Assembly: GCF_000759835.1 (NCBI RefSeq)
Contig: NZ_BBNB01000002.1
Span: 186,001-250,000 of the forward strand
DNA length: 64,000 nt
Direction: 5' to 3'
DNA from: Citrobacter sedlakii NBRC 105722
GTDB lineage: Bacteria; Pseudomonadota; Gammaproteobacteria; Enterobacterales; Enterobacteriaceae
Part shown: piece after piece, positions 18,814 through 26,899 of the stretch
How the letters are laid out: the number at the start of each line of letters is the position of its first letter
Numbering within the stretch: position 1 is the stretch's first letter
Notes under the pieces: model-generated
Databases searched by the model: none
Told to the model about the DNA's origin: nothing
Seen by the model: the letters and a program-made list of their open reading frames with translations, nothing else
Position numbers and translations under genes: made by a program

Positions 18814-19593
18814 ATGAAAAACTCCGGAAAAGTCTGGCTGGTTGGTGCAGGCCCTGGTGATATCAGCTTACTGACCCTTAAAGCCCTGCAGTGTATTCAA
18901 CAGGCTGATGTCATCATTTACGATCGGCTGGTCAATCCTAAAATGCTTGAGTGGTGCTCAGCGAGCTGTACCTGCATCAACGTTGGCAAAAGTCCGGGCT
19001 TTCATAGTGTTCCTCAGGAGGAGATCAATGCCCTGATTATCCAGCATGCGCGAGCACAGCGGAACGTTGTGCGCCTGAAAGGTGGCGATCCTTACGTGTT
19101 TGGCCGCGGTGCCGAAGAGGTGGAATGTCTGGTCGAAGAAGGCATTGACTTCGAAGTGGTGCCGGGGATCAGTTCCGCCATTGGCGGGCTGGCCTGCGCC
19201 GGGATCCCGGTGACCCACCGCGATCTGGCATCGGGTTTTCATGTTGTGACAGGACATACCCGCGAAGGTAATCAGCAGCAGGACTGGCGGCAGTTGGCGA
19301 AGCTCAACGGCACGCTGGTGATTGTTATGGGGATCGCAAACCTGCCATTTATTTGTGAAGAACTGCTAATGGGAGGCAAATCACCGGACACGCCCGCGGC
19401 GATTGTGATGTCAGTTACCCGGGACAATCAGCGGCGCTTAACCTGTACGCTCGGCACATTACTCACGAAAGCGCAGGAAGCGAATATTGTGCCACCGGCA
19501 CTGATTGTGGTTGGTGATGTTGTCCGTCTGAGCGACCGACTCTCTTTTATTCCAGAGGCGATGGAACGCGCCTACAGCGAAAGGTGTTCATGA
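18814..19593 (+). CDS. cobA: uroporphyrinogen-III C-methyltransferase (SUMT, CobA)
   Basis: Uses S-adenosylmethionine to methylate uroporphyrinogen III twice, giving precorrin-2, the branch point toward cobalamin and siroheme. Motifs are intact: GAGPGD (11-16), VRLKGGDPYVFGRGAEE (86-102) and IPVTHRDLA. At 259 aa it is the single-domain form, without the CysG dehydrogenase/ferrochelatase part. Standing alone here it probably boosts corrin synthesis for glutamate mutase. Its 3' end overlaps the end of the broken pocR-like gene on the opposite strand by 22 bp. Confidence 0.93.
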   Translation: MKNSGKVWLVGAGPGDISLLTLKALQCIQQADVIIYDRLVNPKMLEWCSASCTCINVGKSPGFHSVPQEEINALIIQHARAQRNVVRLKGGDPYVFGRGAEEVECLVEEGIDFEVVPGISSAIGGLACAGIPVTHRDLASGFHVVTGHTREGNQQQDWRQLAKLNGTLVIVMGIANLPFICEELLMGGKSPDTPAAIVMSVTRDNQRRLTCTLGTLLTKAQEANIVPPALIVVGDVVRLSDRLSFIPEAMERAYSERCS

Positions 19594-20406
19594 CGGAATA
19601 ACTGCGGAGACGTCTGGTGAGCCGCCCGGAACACCCGACACAAATAGCTCGTCTGCGCATACTGAAGTTTCCGGGCGATGCTGTCGATAGAGTTCTACGG
19701 ATCGCACAGCAACTCACTCGCCCGCTGCATTTTTTCTGGCTCACCCAGGTTTTAAAATTCGCTCCCTGCCGTTTCTTAAAGAAACGGCTAAAGTAGTTGG
19801 CGCTTAAACAGACATGTGCGGCGACCCGTTTCTTTTCGTGGCGAGAAAGTTCCATTGCTGACAAACGCAGGTCGTTCTACTGCACATCAGCGGTGTCCAC
19901 CATTTTACGCTGAACCGGATTGAGATTGTTAATAATAAAGCTGAGCAGGTTTGCCGCTGCCACCAGATGATTATTTTCTACAATCGCGATCTGATTCCAG
20001 GCTGATTTAATTTTAGGATCGAAAGCCCACTGCCGATCGTCATCGATGACAATAGTTTTATATTCCGGACACTTTGCGCATACCTGACCGCAAATAATAA
20101 ATCCCAGCAGATGCCCCTGACGAATTAACGCCATAGAGAAAAAACTTTACCCTGTATGACAGCAGAGTATTCTGATTTTTTCTTCTTTTACCCCTTCAAA
20201 AGCACAATATTTATCACGTTTCTGACAAGTTTTTGGTATTGCAGATTGGCGCGCAGTAATGAACAGAACGAATTAAAATTATGACAGGCAGAAATTTTCC
20301 GACCATTTATGTCTACCACCACGGCGGCGAGTCCGGTCGCCTTAGAAAACACCTCTGCCAGTGAGTAAAAAGTGTGTAAGACATCGTCCTGAATATACTG
20401 AGGCAC
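19572..20406 (-). pseudogene. broken pocR-like AraC regulator
   Basis: Three adjacent frames together spell one PocR-like protein: a PocR sensory domain (SKATGLAAVVVDINGRKIS, then RQGHLLGFIICGQV) and an AraC helix-turn-helix pair (VAAHVCLSANYFSRFFKK ... ARKLQYAQTSYLCRVFRAAH). The gene cannot be read through. There are frameshifts at a T run at 20230-20234 and another at 19730-19735, and in-frame stops at 20147-20149 (TAA), 19877-19879 (TAG) and 19695-19697 (TAG). A GTG at 20406 behind GGAG is the best old start; the frame ends at 19572. In Salmonella, PocR activates the cob and pdu operons, so this may be the lost activator of cobA. Loss of function is near certain. Confidence 0.87.
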
Positions 20407-20776
20407 GTTACGCTCCGTCAGTGGTCTGGATAACGTCGCTACTATGCTTAATTTGTCCAGGTGAAAAAATGATCCTGACCGCAAAAAATAATCTTATTTA
20501 TTCAGGTGATTATGATCAAATTGCAAGAGCGTCCCCGCGCCCTCGAAACCAGACCACCGACTGCTGTGACAACTTTTCCCAAAGATTAACGAATCTTCAC
20601 ATCTCCCTGTGAGCTTCATTTCAATATCACTCATCACTTTATATATTATTTTCAATTAGTTATAAAAATCACATACAATTTTATGATGTGCTTATTTGTG
20701 AGAATCATCATGTGAATGTGAAACGCCCTCCTGAATAATAGGTTCAATGACAAGATAATCTGAACGGAGTGGATGT
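20407..20776 (+). promoter_or_regulatory. control region of the otn-type operon
   Basis: AT-rich 370-bp spacer with no gene. A CRP-like site, TGTGAGAATCATCATG (20697-20712, good left half, weaker right half), lies about 70 bp before otnK. ATGATG near 20683 and CATCAT near 20706 form an inverted pair that could be an operator for the DeoR regulator of this operon. A GGAGTGGATGT ribosome region precedes the otnK ATG. Confidence 0.4.
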
Positions 20777-22042
20777 ATGCCCGTCACGACAGGTGTTATC
20801 GCCGACGACTTTACTGGCGCAACGGATATAGCAAGTTTTATGGCTGAGCAAGGCTGGAGGGTCGCGCTGCTGCCCGGGATGCCAGACGCCGCCCTGCCCT
20901 GGAATGAAGAGGTCGACGCGATTGTCATCTCGCTGAAAAGCCGTTCTCTACCGGCTGACCAAGCCATCGATCAATCATTACGCTGCTGGCAATGGCTGCA
21001 CAACACGGCAGGTGCGCGGCAGATTTACTTTAAATATTGCTCCACTTTTGATTCCACCCCCGCCGGGAATATCGGTCCGGTCAGCGATGCGCTGATGGAA
21101 GCGATGCACGCGCCGTACATCGTTCACTGCCCAGCCCTGCCGCAAAACGGACGTACGGTGATTCACGGTTATCTGTTTGTGAATGGCGTATTACTGAATG
21201 AATCCGGCATGGAGAAACATCCGCTCAACCCGATGACCGATGCGAACCTGATTCGCCTGCTCACAGCGCAAACTGCCAGCGCTGTCGGGCGCATTGACCT
21301 CCGCACGATTCAGAAAGGTGTGGAAGCGGTCACTCACGCGCTGGAACGCTGCCAGTCTGAAGGTGTACGTCACGTGATCGCGGATACCTTTAGCGAAGCC
21401 GATCTGCAGACCCTCGCTCAGGCCTTACGTCATACACCGCTGCTGGCGGGCGGTTCCGGCCTGGGTGGCGCACTGGCCGCTTGCGCTGCGTCACAGCGTG
21501 GGCGGGAAGCGGTACATCCCTTCCCGCTGCCGGCCAAAACGGTGGTTTTTTCCGGAAGTTGTTCCACCATGAGTAACCTCCAGGTGAATCGCTATAAAGC
21601 ACAGGCCGCTTCCCTTCTACTCGACGTAGCGCGCTGCCTGACAGACGCAGAGCGTTACAGTGACGAGCTGTCGCTGTGGACAATGACTCATGTCGATGAC
21701 GCGCTCGCTCCATTGATTTACGCAACCCAGCCGCCGGAAGCGCTGAAACGTATTCAACAGGAGTACGGCGAGCAGCGCGCCAGCCGGGCGATTGAGCAAA
21801 CTTTTGCCAGACTGACGGCCAAACTGCAGGCCGCGGGCGTAACCGGTTTTATCGTCGCCGGTGGTGAAACGTCCGGCACCGTAGTGGAGGCGTTACAGGT
21901 GACGAGACTGACGGTCGGCAAAGCCATCGCGCCCGGCGTGCCATGGGTGTTCTCCGCCGAGCCGCCGCTCGCGCTGGCGCTGAAGTCAGGCAACTTCGGT
22001 GACGAAGACTTCTTTTTCATCGCGCAGGAGTCTTCATTATGA
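20777..22042 (+). CDS. otnK: four-carbon acid sugar kinase, OtnK-like (DUF1537)
   Basis: Kinase of the DUF1537 family, 421 aa, which phosphorylates 3-oxo-tetronate (a C4 sugar acid) with ATP. The N-terminal substrate half starts VIADDFTGATDIASFM, the family signature. The C-terminal nucleotide half carries VFSGSCSTMSN and VAGGETSGTVVEAL. It is the first gene of the operon and overlaps otnC (ATGA). The family match is strong; 3-oxo-tetronate as substrate is inferred from the partner genes, and other C4 acids are possible. Confidence 0.88.
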   Translation: MPVTTGVIADDFTGATDIASFMAEQGWRVALLPGMPDAALPWNEEVDAIVISLKSRSLPADQAIDQSLRCWQWLHNTAGARQIYFKYCSTFDSTPAGNIGPVSDALMEAMHAPYIVHCPALPQNGRTVIHGYLFVNGVLLNESGMEKHPLNPMTDANLIRLLTAQTASAVGRIDLRTIQKGVEAVTHALERCQSEGVRHVIADTFSEADLQTLAQALRHTPLLAGGSGLGGALAACAASQRGREAVHPFPLPAKTVVFSGSCSTMSNLQVNRYKAQAASLLLDVARCLTDAERYSDELSLWTMTHVDDALAPLIYATQPPEALKRIQQEYGEQRASRAIEQTFARLTAKLQAAGVTGFIVAGGETSGTVVEALQVTRLTVGKAIAPGVPWVFSAEPPLALALKSGNFGDEDFFFIAQESSL

Positions 22043-22683
22043 GTCAGCTTAACGAACAACAACTCCGCGAACAGCTGGTGCATTACGGTCGTTCTCTGTT
22101 TATGCGCGGCTTCAGCAGCGGTGGTTCGGGCAACCTGAGCGTAAGACTGCCGGACGGCGGCTATCTGGTCACGCCGACCAACTCCTGTTTGGGCGAGCTG
22201 AACGCCGCGACGCTCAGTAAACTGGATGCCAACGGCGTTTACCTCAGTGGCGATAAACCGTCAAAAGAAGTGCCCATGCACCTGGCCTGGTACCGTCATC
22301 GTCCGGCCTGCGGCGCGGTGGTTCATCTGCATTCGCCATGGCTGACCGCCCTTTCCTGTCTGCCATGCAGCACACCGGAAAATTGTCTGCCGCCGTTAAC
22401 GCCGTACTACGTAATGCGCGTCGGGCAGTTGCCTCTGTTGCCCTATTTCAAACCCGGTCATGAGGGTATTGCCAGCGCACTCAGCGAGATTGCGGCGGAC
22501 CATACTGCCGCGCTCCTGGCAAATCACGGTCCGGTAGTCAGTGGTCGCTCACTTCGTGAGGCGGTGTTTAATGCCGAAGAGCTGGAAGACAGCGCCCGCA
22601 TCTGGCTGACCTTAAAACCACTCGGCTACGTGCCGCTAACGGCGGAAGCAGTAGCTGAACTCGAACAATCCCGGCGAGCATGA
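22039..22683 (+). CDS. otnC: 3-oxo-tetronate 4-phosphate decarboxylase, OtnC-like
   Basis: Class II aldolase/adducin-family protein of 214 aa, expected to decarboxylate 3-oxo-tetronate 4-phosphate to dihydroxyacetone phosphate. Phosphate-loop motif GGSGNLSVRLPDG (about residues 29-41), SKEVPMHLAWY with the catalytic acid, and the metal-binding HLHSPW are present, with a further metal His in ANHGPVV. Translation is coupled to otnK by a 4-base overlap. Confidence 0.88.
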   Translation: MSQLNEQQLREQLVHYGRSLFMRGFSSGGSGNLSVRLPDGGYLVTPTNSCLGELNAATLSKLDANGVYLSGDKPSKEVPMHLAWYRHRPACGAVVHLHSPWLTALSCLPCSTPENCLPPLTPYYVMRVGQLPLLPYFKPGHEGIASALSEIAADHTAALLANHGPVVSGRSLREAVFNAEELEDSARIWLTLKPLGYVPLTAEAVAELEQSRRA

Positions 22684-22692
22684 GGTGAGAGG

Positions 22693-23499
22693 ATGATCCC
22701 CGAACAACGACGTGATTTTATCTACCGCTACGTGCATGAAAAAAACGTTGCCTCGTTTAATGAGCTGGCGGATCTGATGAGCGTGTCGCACATGACCGTG
22801 CGCCGCGATATTCAGTTGCTGGAAGAAGAAGGCAAAGTTATCTCGATCAATGGCGGGGTGAAACTCAACAATCTGCTGAAATCGGAGCTACCGTGGCGGG
22901 AAAAGGCTGAGCTGCATCATGACGTGAAGCGACGGATGGGGCAACTTGCCGCGATGCTGATAGAGCCAGGGCAAACGCTGTATCTCGATGCGGGAACGTC
23001 GTTGTTTGAAGTGGCGAAAGCCGTCGCCGCCAGCCACTGCTTCAACCTGACGGTGGTGACGAACGATTTTTCCATCAGCCACTACCTGATGGATATGCCG
23101 CACATCACGCTGTATCACACCGGCGGACTGGTGGATCAGCGCAACCGCTCATGCCTTGGGAAAAGCGCCGCCAGTTTTCTGCGCACGATAAACATCGACG
23201 TGGCGTTTCTCAGTTCGTCCTCGTGGGATACCGAACGTGGAATGTCGACCCCCAGTGAAGGCAAAGCCTCGGTGAAAGAGGCGGTGCTCACCGTCTCTCG
23301 CCGTCGGGTGCTGGTCTGCGACAGCAGTAAATTTGGCAAATACGGAATGTTCCACATCTGCTCGCTGGATCAACTGACCGACATTATTTCGGACAACCGG
23401 TTGCCCGACGTAGCGCAGGATACTATTGCCAGCCAGGGCGTGAAACTACACCTGGTGGATTGCCGGGAGGGAACGCATCATGCTGAAGTTAGCGGCTAA
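22693..23499 (+). CDS. DeoR-family transcriptional regulator of the otn-type operon
   Basis: DeoR-type repressor, 268 aa. It has an N-terminal helix-turn-helix (MSVSHMTVRRDIQLLEEEGK) and a DeoR C-terminal sugar-isomerase-like sensor with YLDAGTSLFEVAKAV and VLVCDSSKFGKYGMF. It lies inside the operon, between otnC and otnI, and overlaps otnI by 20 bp, so it is made together with the enzymes it presumably controls. A phosphorylated C4 intermediate is a reasonable but unproven effector. YgbI in the E. coli ygb cluster is the nearest familiar analogue. Confidence 0.88.
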   Translation: MIPEQRRDFIYRYVHEKNVASFNELADLMSVSHMTVRRDIQLLEEEGKVISINGGVKLNNLLKSELPWREKAELHHDVKRRMGQLAAMLIEPGQTLYLDAGTSLFEVAKAVAASHCFNLTVVTNDFSISHYLMDMPHITLYHTGGLVDQRNRSCLGKSAASFLRTINIDVAFLSSSSWDTERGMSTPSEGKASVKEAVLTVSRRRVLVCDSSKFGKYGMFHICSLDQLTDIISDNRLPDVAQDTIASQGVKLHLVDCREGTHHAEVSG

Positions 23500-24256
23500 C
23501 CTCGACTGGCTGTTTTGCGAACGTCCCATTGCGGAGCGCTTTCAGTCCGCAAAGGCGGCGGGTTTTCACGGCGTTGAAGGGCTGTTTCTGTGGCAGCATC
23601 CGCTGGAGGTGCTGCTGGCGGCGCAACGGGAAACCGGCCTGCCGGTGGCGCTGATGAATGCGCCGGCGGGTAACTGGCAAGCCGGTGAACGCGGACTGGC
23701 CTCCCTGCCAGGCAGTGACGAGGAATTTCATCGTAGTCTGCTGATTGCCCGCGATTACGCCACGGCACTGGGCTGTCGCAAGGTGCACGTCATGGCCGGA
23801 TTGCGCGTGGCTGGACTTTCCGCCAACGCCCAGTATGAGCAATTAACCGACCGACTGCGTATCGCCTGCGACGTCATGGTCGGGGCCGATATCGACGTGT
23901 TGATTGAACCGTTGAACCCGGACGATATGCCTGGTTATTTTGTCGATAGCTTTCCACTGGCTGAACGTCTTATTCGCGAAGTGAACAGAAAAAATATCGG
24001 CTTACAGTTTGATATTTACCACTGCCAAAAAATACACGGTAATGTTACGCATCTTATTGAACATTATTTACCGTTCATTAAACACTTTCAGATTGCTTCT
24101 GTACCCGGTCGCCATGAACCGGGAACGGGAGAATTAAATGAAACATGGCTTTTTGAATTTATTAAGCAAACAGGCTATCAGGGCTGGATAGGTTGTGAAT
24201 ATAAACCGTCAACACCAGGGCCCGAATCGTTACGTTGGATAACACCGTACTTATAA
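23480..24256 (+). CDS. otnI: 2-oxo-tetronate isomerase, OtnI-like
   Basis: TIM-barrel isomerase of the hydroxypyruvate isomerase-like family (258 aa), expected to interconvert 2-oxo- and 3-oxo-tetronate before the OtnK step. Family features seen: LAANLDWLFCERPIAERF at the start, the metal/acid site VLIEPLNPDDMPGYFVD, GLQFDIYHCQ, and the closing IGCEYKPS. It starts within the 3' end of the DeoR gene behind GGAGGG. E. coli YgbM (OtnI) is the comparison. Confidence 0.88.
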   Translation: MLKLAANLDWLFCERPIAERFQSAKAAGFHGVEGLFLWQHPLEVLLAAQRETGLPVALMNAPAGNWQAGERGLASLPGSDEEFHRSLLIARDYATALGCRKVHVMAGLRVAGLSANAQYEQLTDRLRIACDVMVGADIDVLIEPLNPDDMPGYFVDSFPLAERLIREVNRKNIGLQFDIYHCQKIHGNVTHLIEHYLPFIKHFQIASVPGRHEPGTGELNETWLFEFIKQTGYQGWIGCEYKPSTPGPESLRWITPYL

Positions 24257-24292
24257 TTTTAATATCTCTGTACCGGAAAACCGGAGGAACAC

Positions 24293-25102
24293 ATGTCGGA
24301 TACTGTTATTATTTCGCTGGCACCCGTTGCCGCGGATTGCCCCAGAGTTATACCTGAAGAACTGGCGCAGGAAATACTGGCAAGCGTCGAACATGGTGCA
24401 GCCATCGTGCATTTACACGTTCGCGATAAGCAGGGGCGCCTGACGCCGGACACCACCGATTTTCAGGCGACGATCGACCACGTCATGCGCCATTCCGACC
24501 TGATTATTCAGGCCTCAACCGGTGGCGTCTCCGCCATGTCGATTGCCGAGCGCTGCGCGCCACTGGACTGTCCCGGTGTCGAAATGGCGTCGCTGAACGT
24601 CGGCTCCGTTAACCTCGGCGATGCCGTATACTTTAATCCCGGACCGGACGTCGAATATTGTTCGCAACAAATAACCCAACGTTCCATTATTCCTGAATTT
24701 GAAGTTTTCGAAATTGGCATGATTAATAACATTCTGGCGCTGAAAGAAAAAATACCGTTCAAGAAACCGATGTTATTTAATATCGTCCTCGGACACCGTG
24801 GAAGTTCACCCGCGACAGTTGATGCGTTAATTGCCTTGCGCAGTATGATCCCTCGCGACGCCTTATGGGGAATTACCCATTTTGGCCGCAAGAATTTCGA
24901 TATTATTGCGGCAGCGGTCGGCATGGGCGCCAGTGAAGTAAGAATTGGTTTTGAAGACAGCTATTATTTAAGCGCCGAAGAGAAAGCTCAGCATAATTAT
25001 CAGCAGGTTGCAAAACTCGCCACGCTTATTCGCAGTATGGATAAAAAGGTCGCCACGCCGGATATTGCGCGGCAAATGTTAGCTATTCCACCACGGCAGT
25101 AA
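24293..25102 (+). CDS. BKACE-family beta-keto acid cleavage enzyme (DUF849)
   Basis: Zinc TIM-barrel enzyme of the BKACE/Kce family (269 aa), members of which condense a beta-keto acid with acetyl-CoA to give acetoacetate and a new acyl-CoA. The zinc pair H40-x-H42 in IVHLHVRDKQGR, the QASTGG loop and the EVRIGFED motif are present. In the region where well-studied members have a conserved Gly-Arg-x-Gln type loop, this protein has HFGRKNF, so its substrate may differ. A good ribosome site (GGAGGAAC) precedes it. Its presence beside Otn enzymes is unusual. Confidence 0.85.
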   Translation: MSDTVIISLAPVAADCPRVIPEELAQEILASVEHGAAIVHLHVRDKQGRLTPDTTDFQATIDHVMRHSDLIIQASTGGVSAMSIAERCAPLDCPGVEMASLNVGSVNLGDAVYFNPGPDVEYCSQQITQRSIIPEFEVFEIGMINNILALKEKIPFKKPMLFNIVLGHRGSSPATVDALIALRSMIPRDALWGITHFGRKNFDIIAAAVGMGASEVRIGFEDSYYLSAEEKAQHNYQQVAKLATLIRSMDKKVATPDIARQMLAIPPRQ

Positions 25103-25126
25103 TAGCGAGAGAAAGGACATTTCACC

Positions 25127-26473
25127 ATGACTATCACAACCGTTATTCACAAAACCGGACTGGGCGTCTGCATCGTCGGTGGCGCCCTGGCGGCAATTGG
25201 CGCGCTGATGCAGTCTCCCGCCCTCTGGCAGCCGGGGCTGGTGATGCTGACGACAGGCTTCGCGGCAGGCGCGGGCTACTGGACAAATCTTCGCAGCTAC
25301 CAGTTTACCCTGTGGATCATTGCCGGCTTTGTCGCGGCGATGACCTGGTCAACCGATCTGATCGTCTGGGGCGGATTCAACATCACCCATAAATGGATCG
25401 TCTTTTTAGTGATCCAGGCGACCATGTTCAGTATGGGCACCAAACTCACGATTCAGGACTTTATCGACGTCGCTAAAATGCCCTGGGCGGTGTTTATCGG
25501 CACCTTCTGTCATTTCGTCATCATGCCTCTGCTCGGCCTGAGCATCACGCTGATCTTTAACTTTCCGCCGGAAGTGGCGGTGGGGATTCTGCTGATTGGT
25601 TCCTGTCCCAGCGGACTCTCCTCCACCGTCATGGTGTATATCGCCAACGCCAACCTGGCGCTGGCGGTCTCGATCGCCGCCGTCTCGACGCTGGCGGCGA
25701 CGGTCATGACTCCGCTGTGGGTGAATCTGCTGGCGGGTTCAATGATCGACATCCAGCTTACGGCGATGGTGATGGACGTCGTGAAAATCGTGTTGATCCC
25801 AATTGGCGCGGCGATTTTACATGACTACCTGAAAACCTATGCCGGCGTGCAGGGGCGTCGTACCGTGCAAACGCTGGCCGGGATCAGCGCCATCTGGCTG
25901 CTGTATATGCTTGCCGGCGGCTGGGACACGCTGTTTGGCAGCGCCAGCGCCGACGCGCAAATGTATGCGGTGGTGCTGAACTTTGTGGCAGGCGGGATCA
26001 TCTGGGCGCTGTTCTATAACTGGCTGTATGGACGCGTGGCCGGCGTCAAGAAGATCATGCCGACCATCTCGATGATGGGCATCATTTTCTTCACCACTAC
26101 GGCAGCGGCGGCCGGGCGCGACAACCTGGTTCAGGTCGGTTTCTTGCTCTGCTTCGCCATGCTGATGCACAACCTCGGCGGCTTCCTGATTGGCTATTTG
26201 ATGAGCCGCTGGATCTTCCGCATGGATGTTCAGTCCGCCCGGACGGTAGCCTTCGAAGTCGGCCTGCAAAACGGCGGGATGGCATCAGGTCTTGCCGCCG
26301 CGATGGGAAAACTGGCCACCGTTGGTCTCGCCTCTGCGGTCATGACGCCGCTTGGCAACGTCAGCGGCTCGCTGCTGGCTAACTACTGGCGCAAAAAGGA
26401 TGCCCGACAGGCGCAGGCCCAGAGCGAGTGTTCGCCTGCTCAGCCGGTATCAGAACCTCTGTCAAAAGGATAA
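25127..26473 (+). CDS. bile acid:sodium symporter (BASS) family transporter
   Basis: Integral membrane protein of 448 aa, with two extra N-terminal hydrophobic segments followed by the BASS core of about ten segments. The signature GSCPSGLSSTVMVYIANANL and the following SIAAVSTLAATVMTPLW match the crossover region of this family; a second EVGLQNGGMASGLA motif lies near residue 380. The C-terminal tail is polar. In this operon it most likely imports the organic acid that the enzymes degrade; its substrate cannot be read from sequence. Confidence 0.86.
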   Translation: MTITTVIHKTGLGVCIVGGALAAIGALMQSPALWQPGLVMLTTGFAAGAGYWTNLRSYQFTLWIIAGFVAAMTWSTDLIVWGGFNITHKWIVFLVIQATMFSMGTKLTIQDFIDVAKMPWAVFIGTFCHFVIMPLLGLSITLIFNFPPEVAVGILLIGSCPSGLSSTVMVYIANANLALAVSIAAVSTLAATVMTPLWVNLLAGSMIDIQLTAMVMDVVKIVLIPIGAAILHDYLKTYAGVQGRRTVQTLAGISAIWLLYMLAGGWDTLFGSASADAQMYAVVLNFVAGGIIWALFYNWLYGRVAGVKKIMPTISMMGIIFFTTTAAAAGRDNLVQVGFLLCFAMLMHNLGGFLIGYLMSRWIFRMDVQSARTVAFEVGLQNGGMASGLAAAMGKLATVGLASAVMTPLGNVSGSLLANYWRKKDARQAQAQSECSPAQPVSEPLSKG

Positions 26474-26479
26474 CTCACC

Positions 26480-26899
26480 ATGATGACTTTAACCCTGCAA
26501 CAGGCACGACGTGCGGTAGATAGCGCGCTCGATCTCACCGACACCCGTTATGCGCAACGTCCGCTCAGCGTGGCGGTATGCGACGCTCACGGCGAGTTAC
26601 TGAGCTTTGCCCGTATGGATAACGCCAAACTGTTGACCATTGAGCTGACGCAGCGCAAAGCACGCACCAGCAGCCGTTTAGGTTGCACAACTCAGGCGTT
26701 TTTGCAACGTCTGCAAGATGAGTCACTGGATATCAGCTACTTTGCTGACCCACGATTTACCGCCCTGCCCGGCGGCGTACCGATTCTTCACAACGGTAAA
26801 TGCGTGGGGGCCGTTGCGATTGGTGGACTGTCCGCCCAGGAAGATCACGATGCGGCCATGGCCGTTGCCGAATGTTTGCTCAAGGAGATCGCAGAATGA
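26480..26899 (+). CDS. GlcG/HbpS-family protein (DUF336)
   Basis: Small 139-aa protein of the GlcG/HbpS family, often found at the end of organic-acid catabolic operons. The core pattern PLSVAVCDAHGELLSFARMD, then a GGVPILHNGKCVGAVAIGG turn and a final EDHDAAMAVAE, matches the family. The biochemical role is not settled; related proteins bind haem or corrinoid. Two consecutive ATG codons open the gene. Its stop overlaps the next start (ATGA). Confidence 0.82.
   Translation: MMTLTLQQARRAVDSALDLTDTRYAQRPLSVAVCDAHGELLSFARMDNAKLLTIELTQRKARTSSRLGCTTQAFLQRLQDESLDISYFADPRFTALPGGVPILHNGKCVGAVAIGGLSAQEDHDAAMAVAECLLKEIAE

Noticed and set aside
20361-20612. 83-codon plus-strand frame before otnK
   Set aside because: No ribosome site, no domain, and partly antisense to the broken pocR-like gene.
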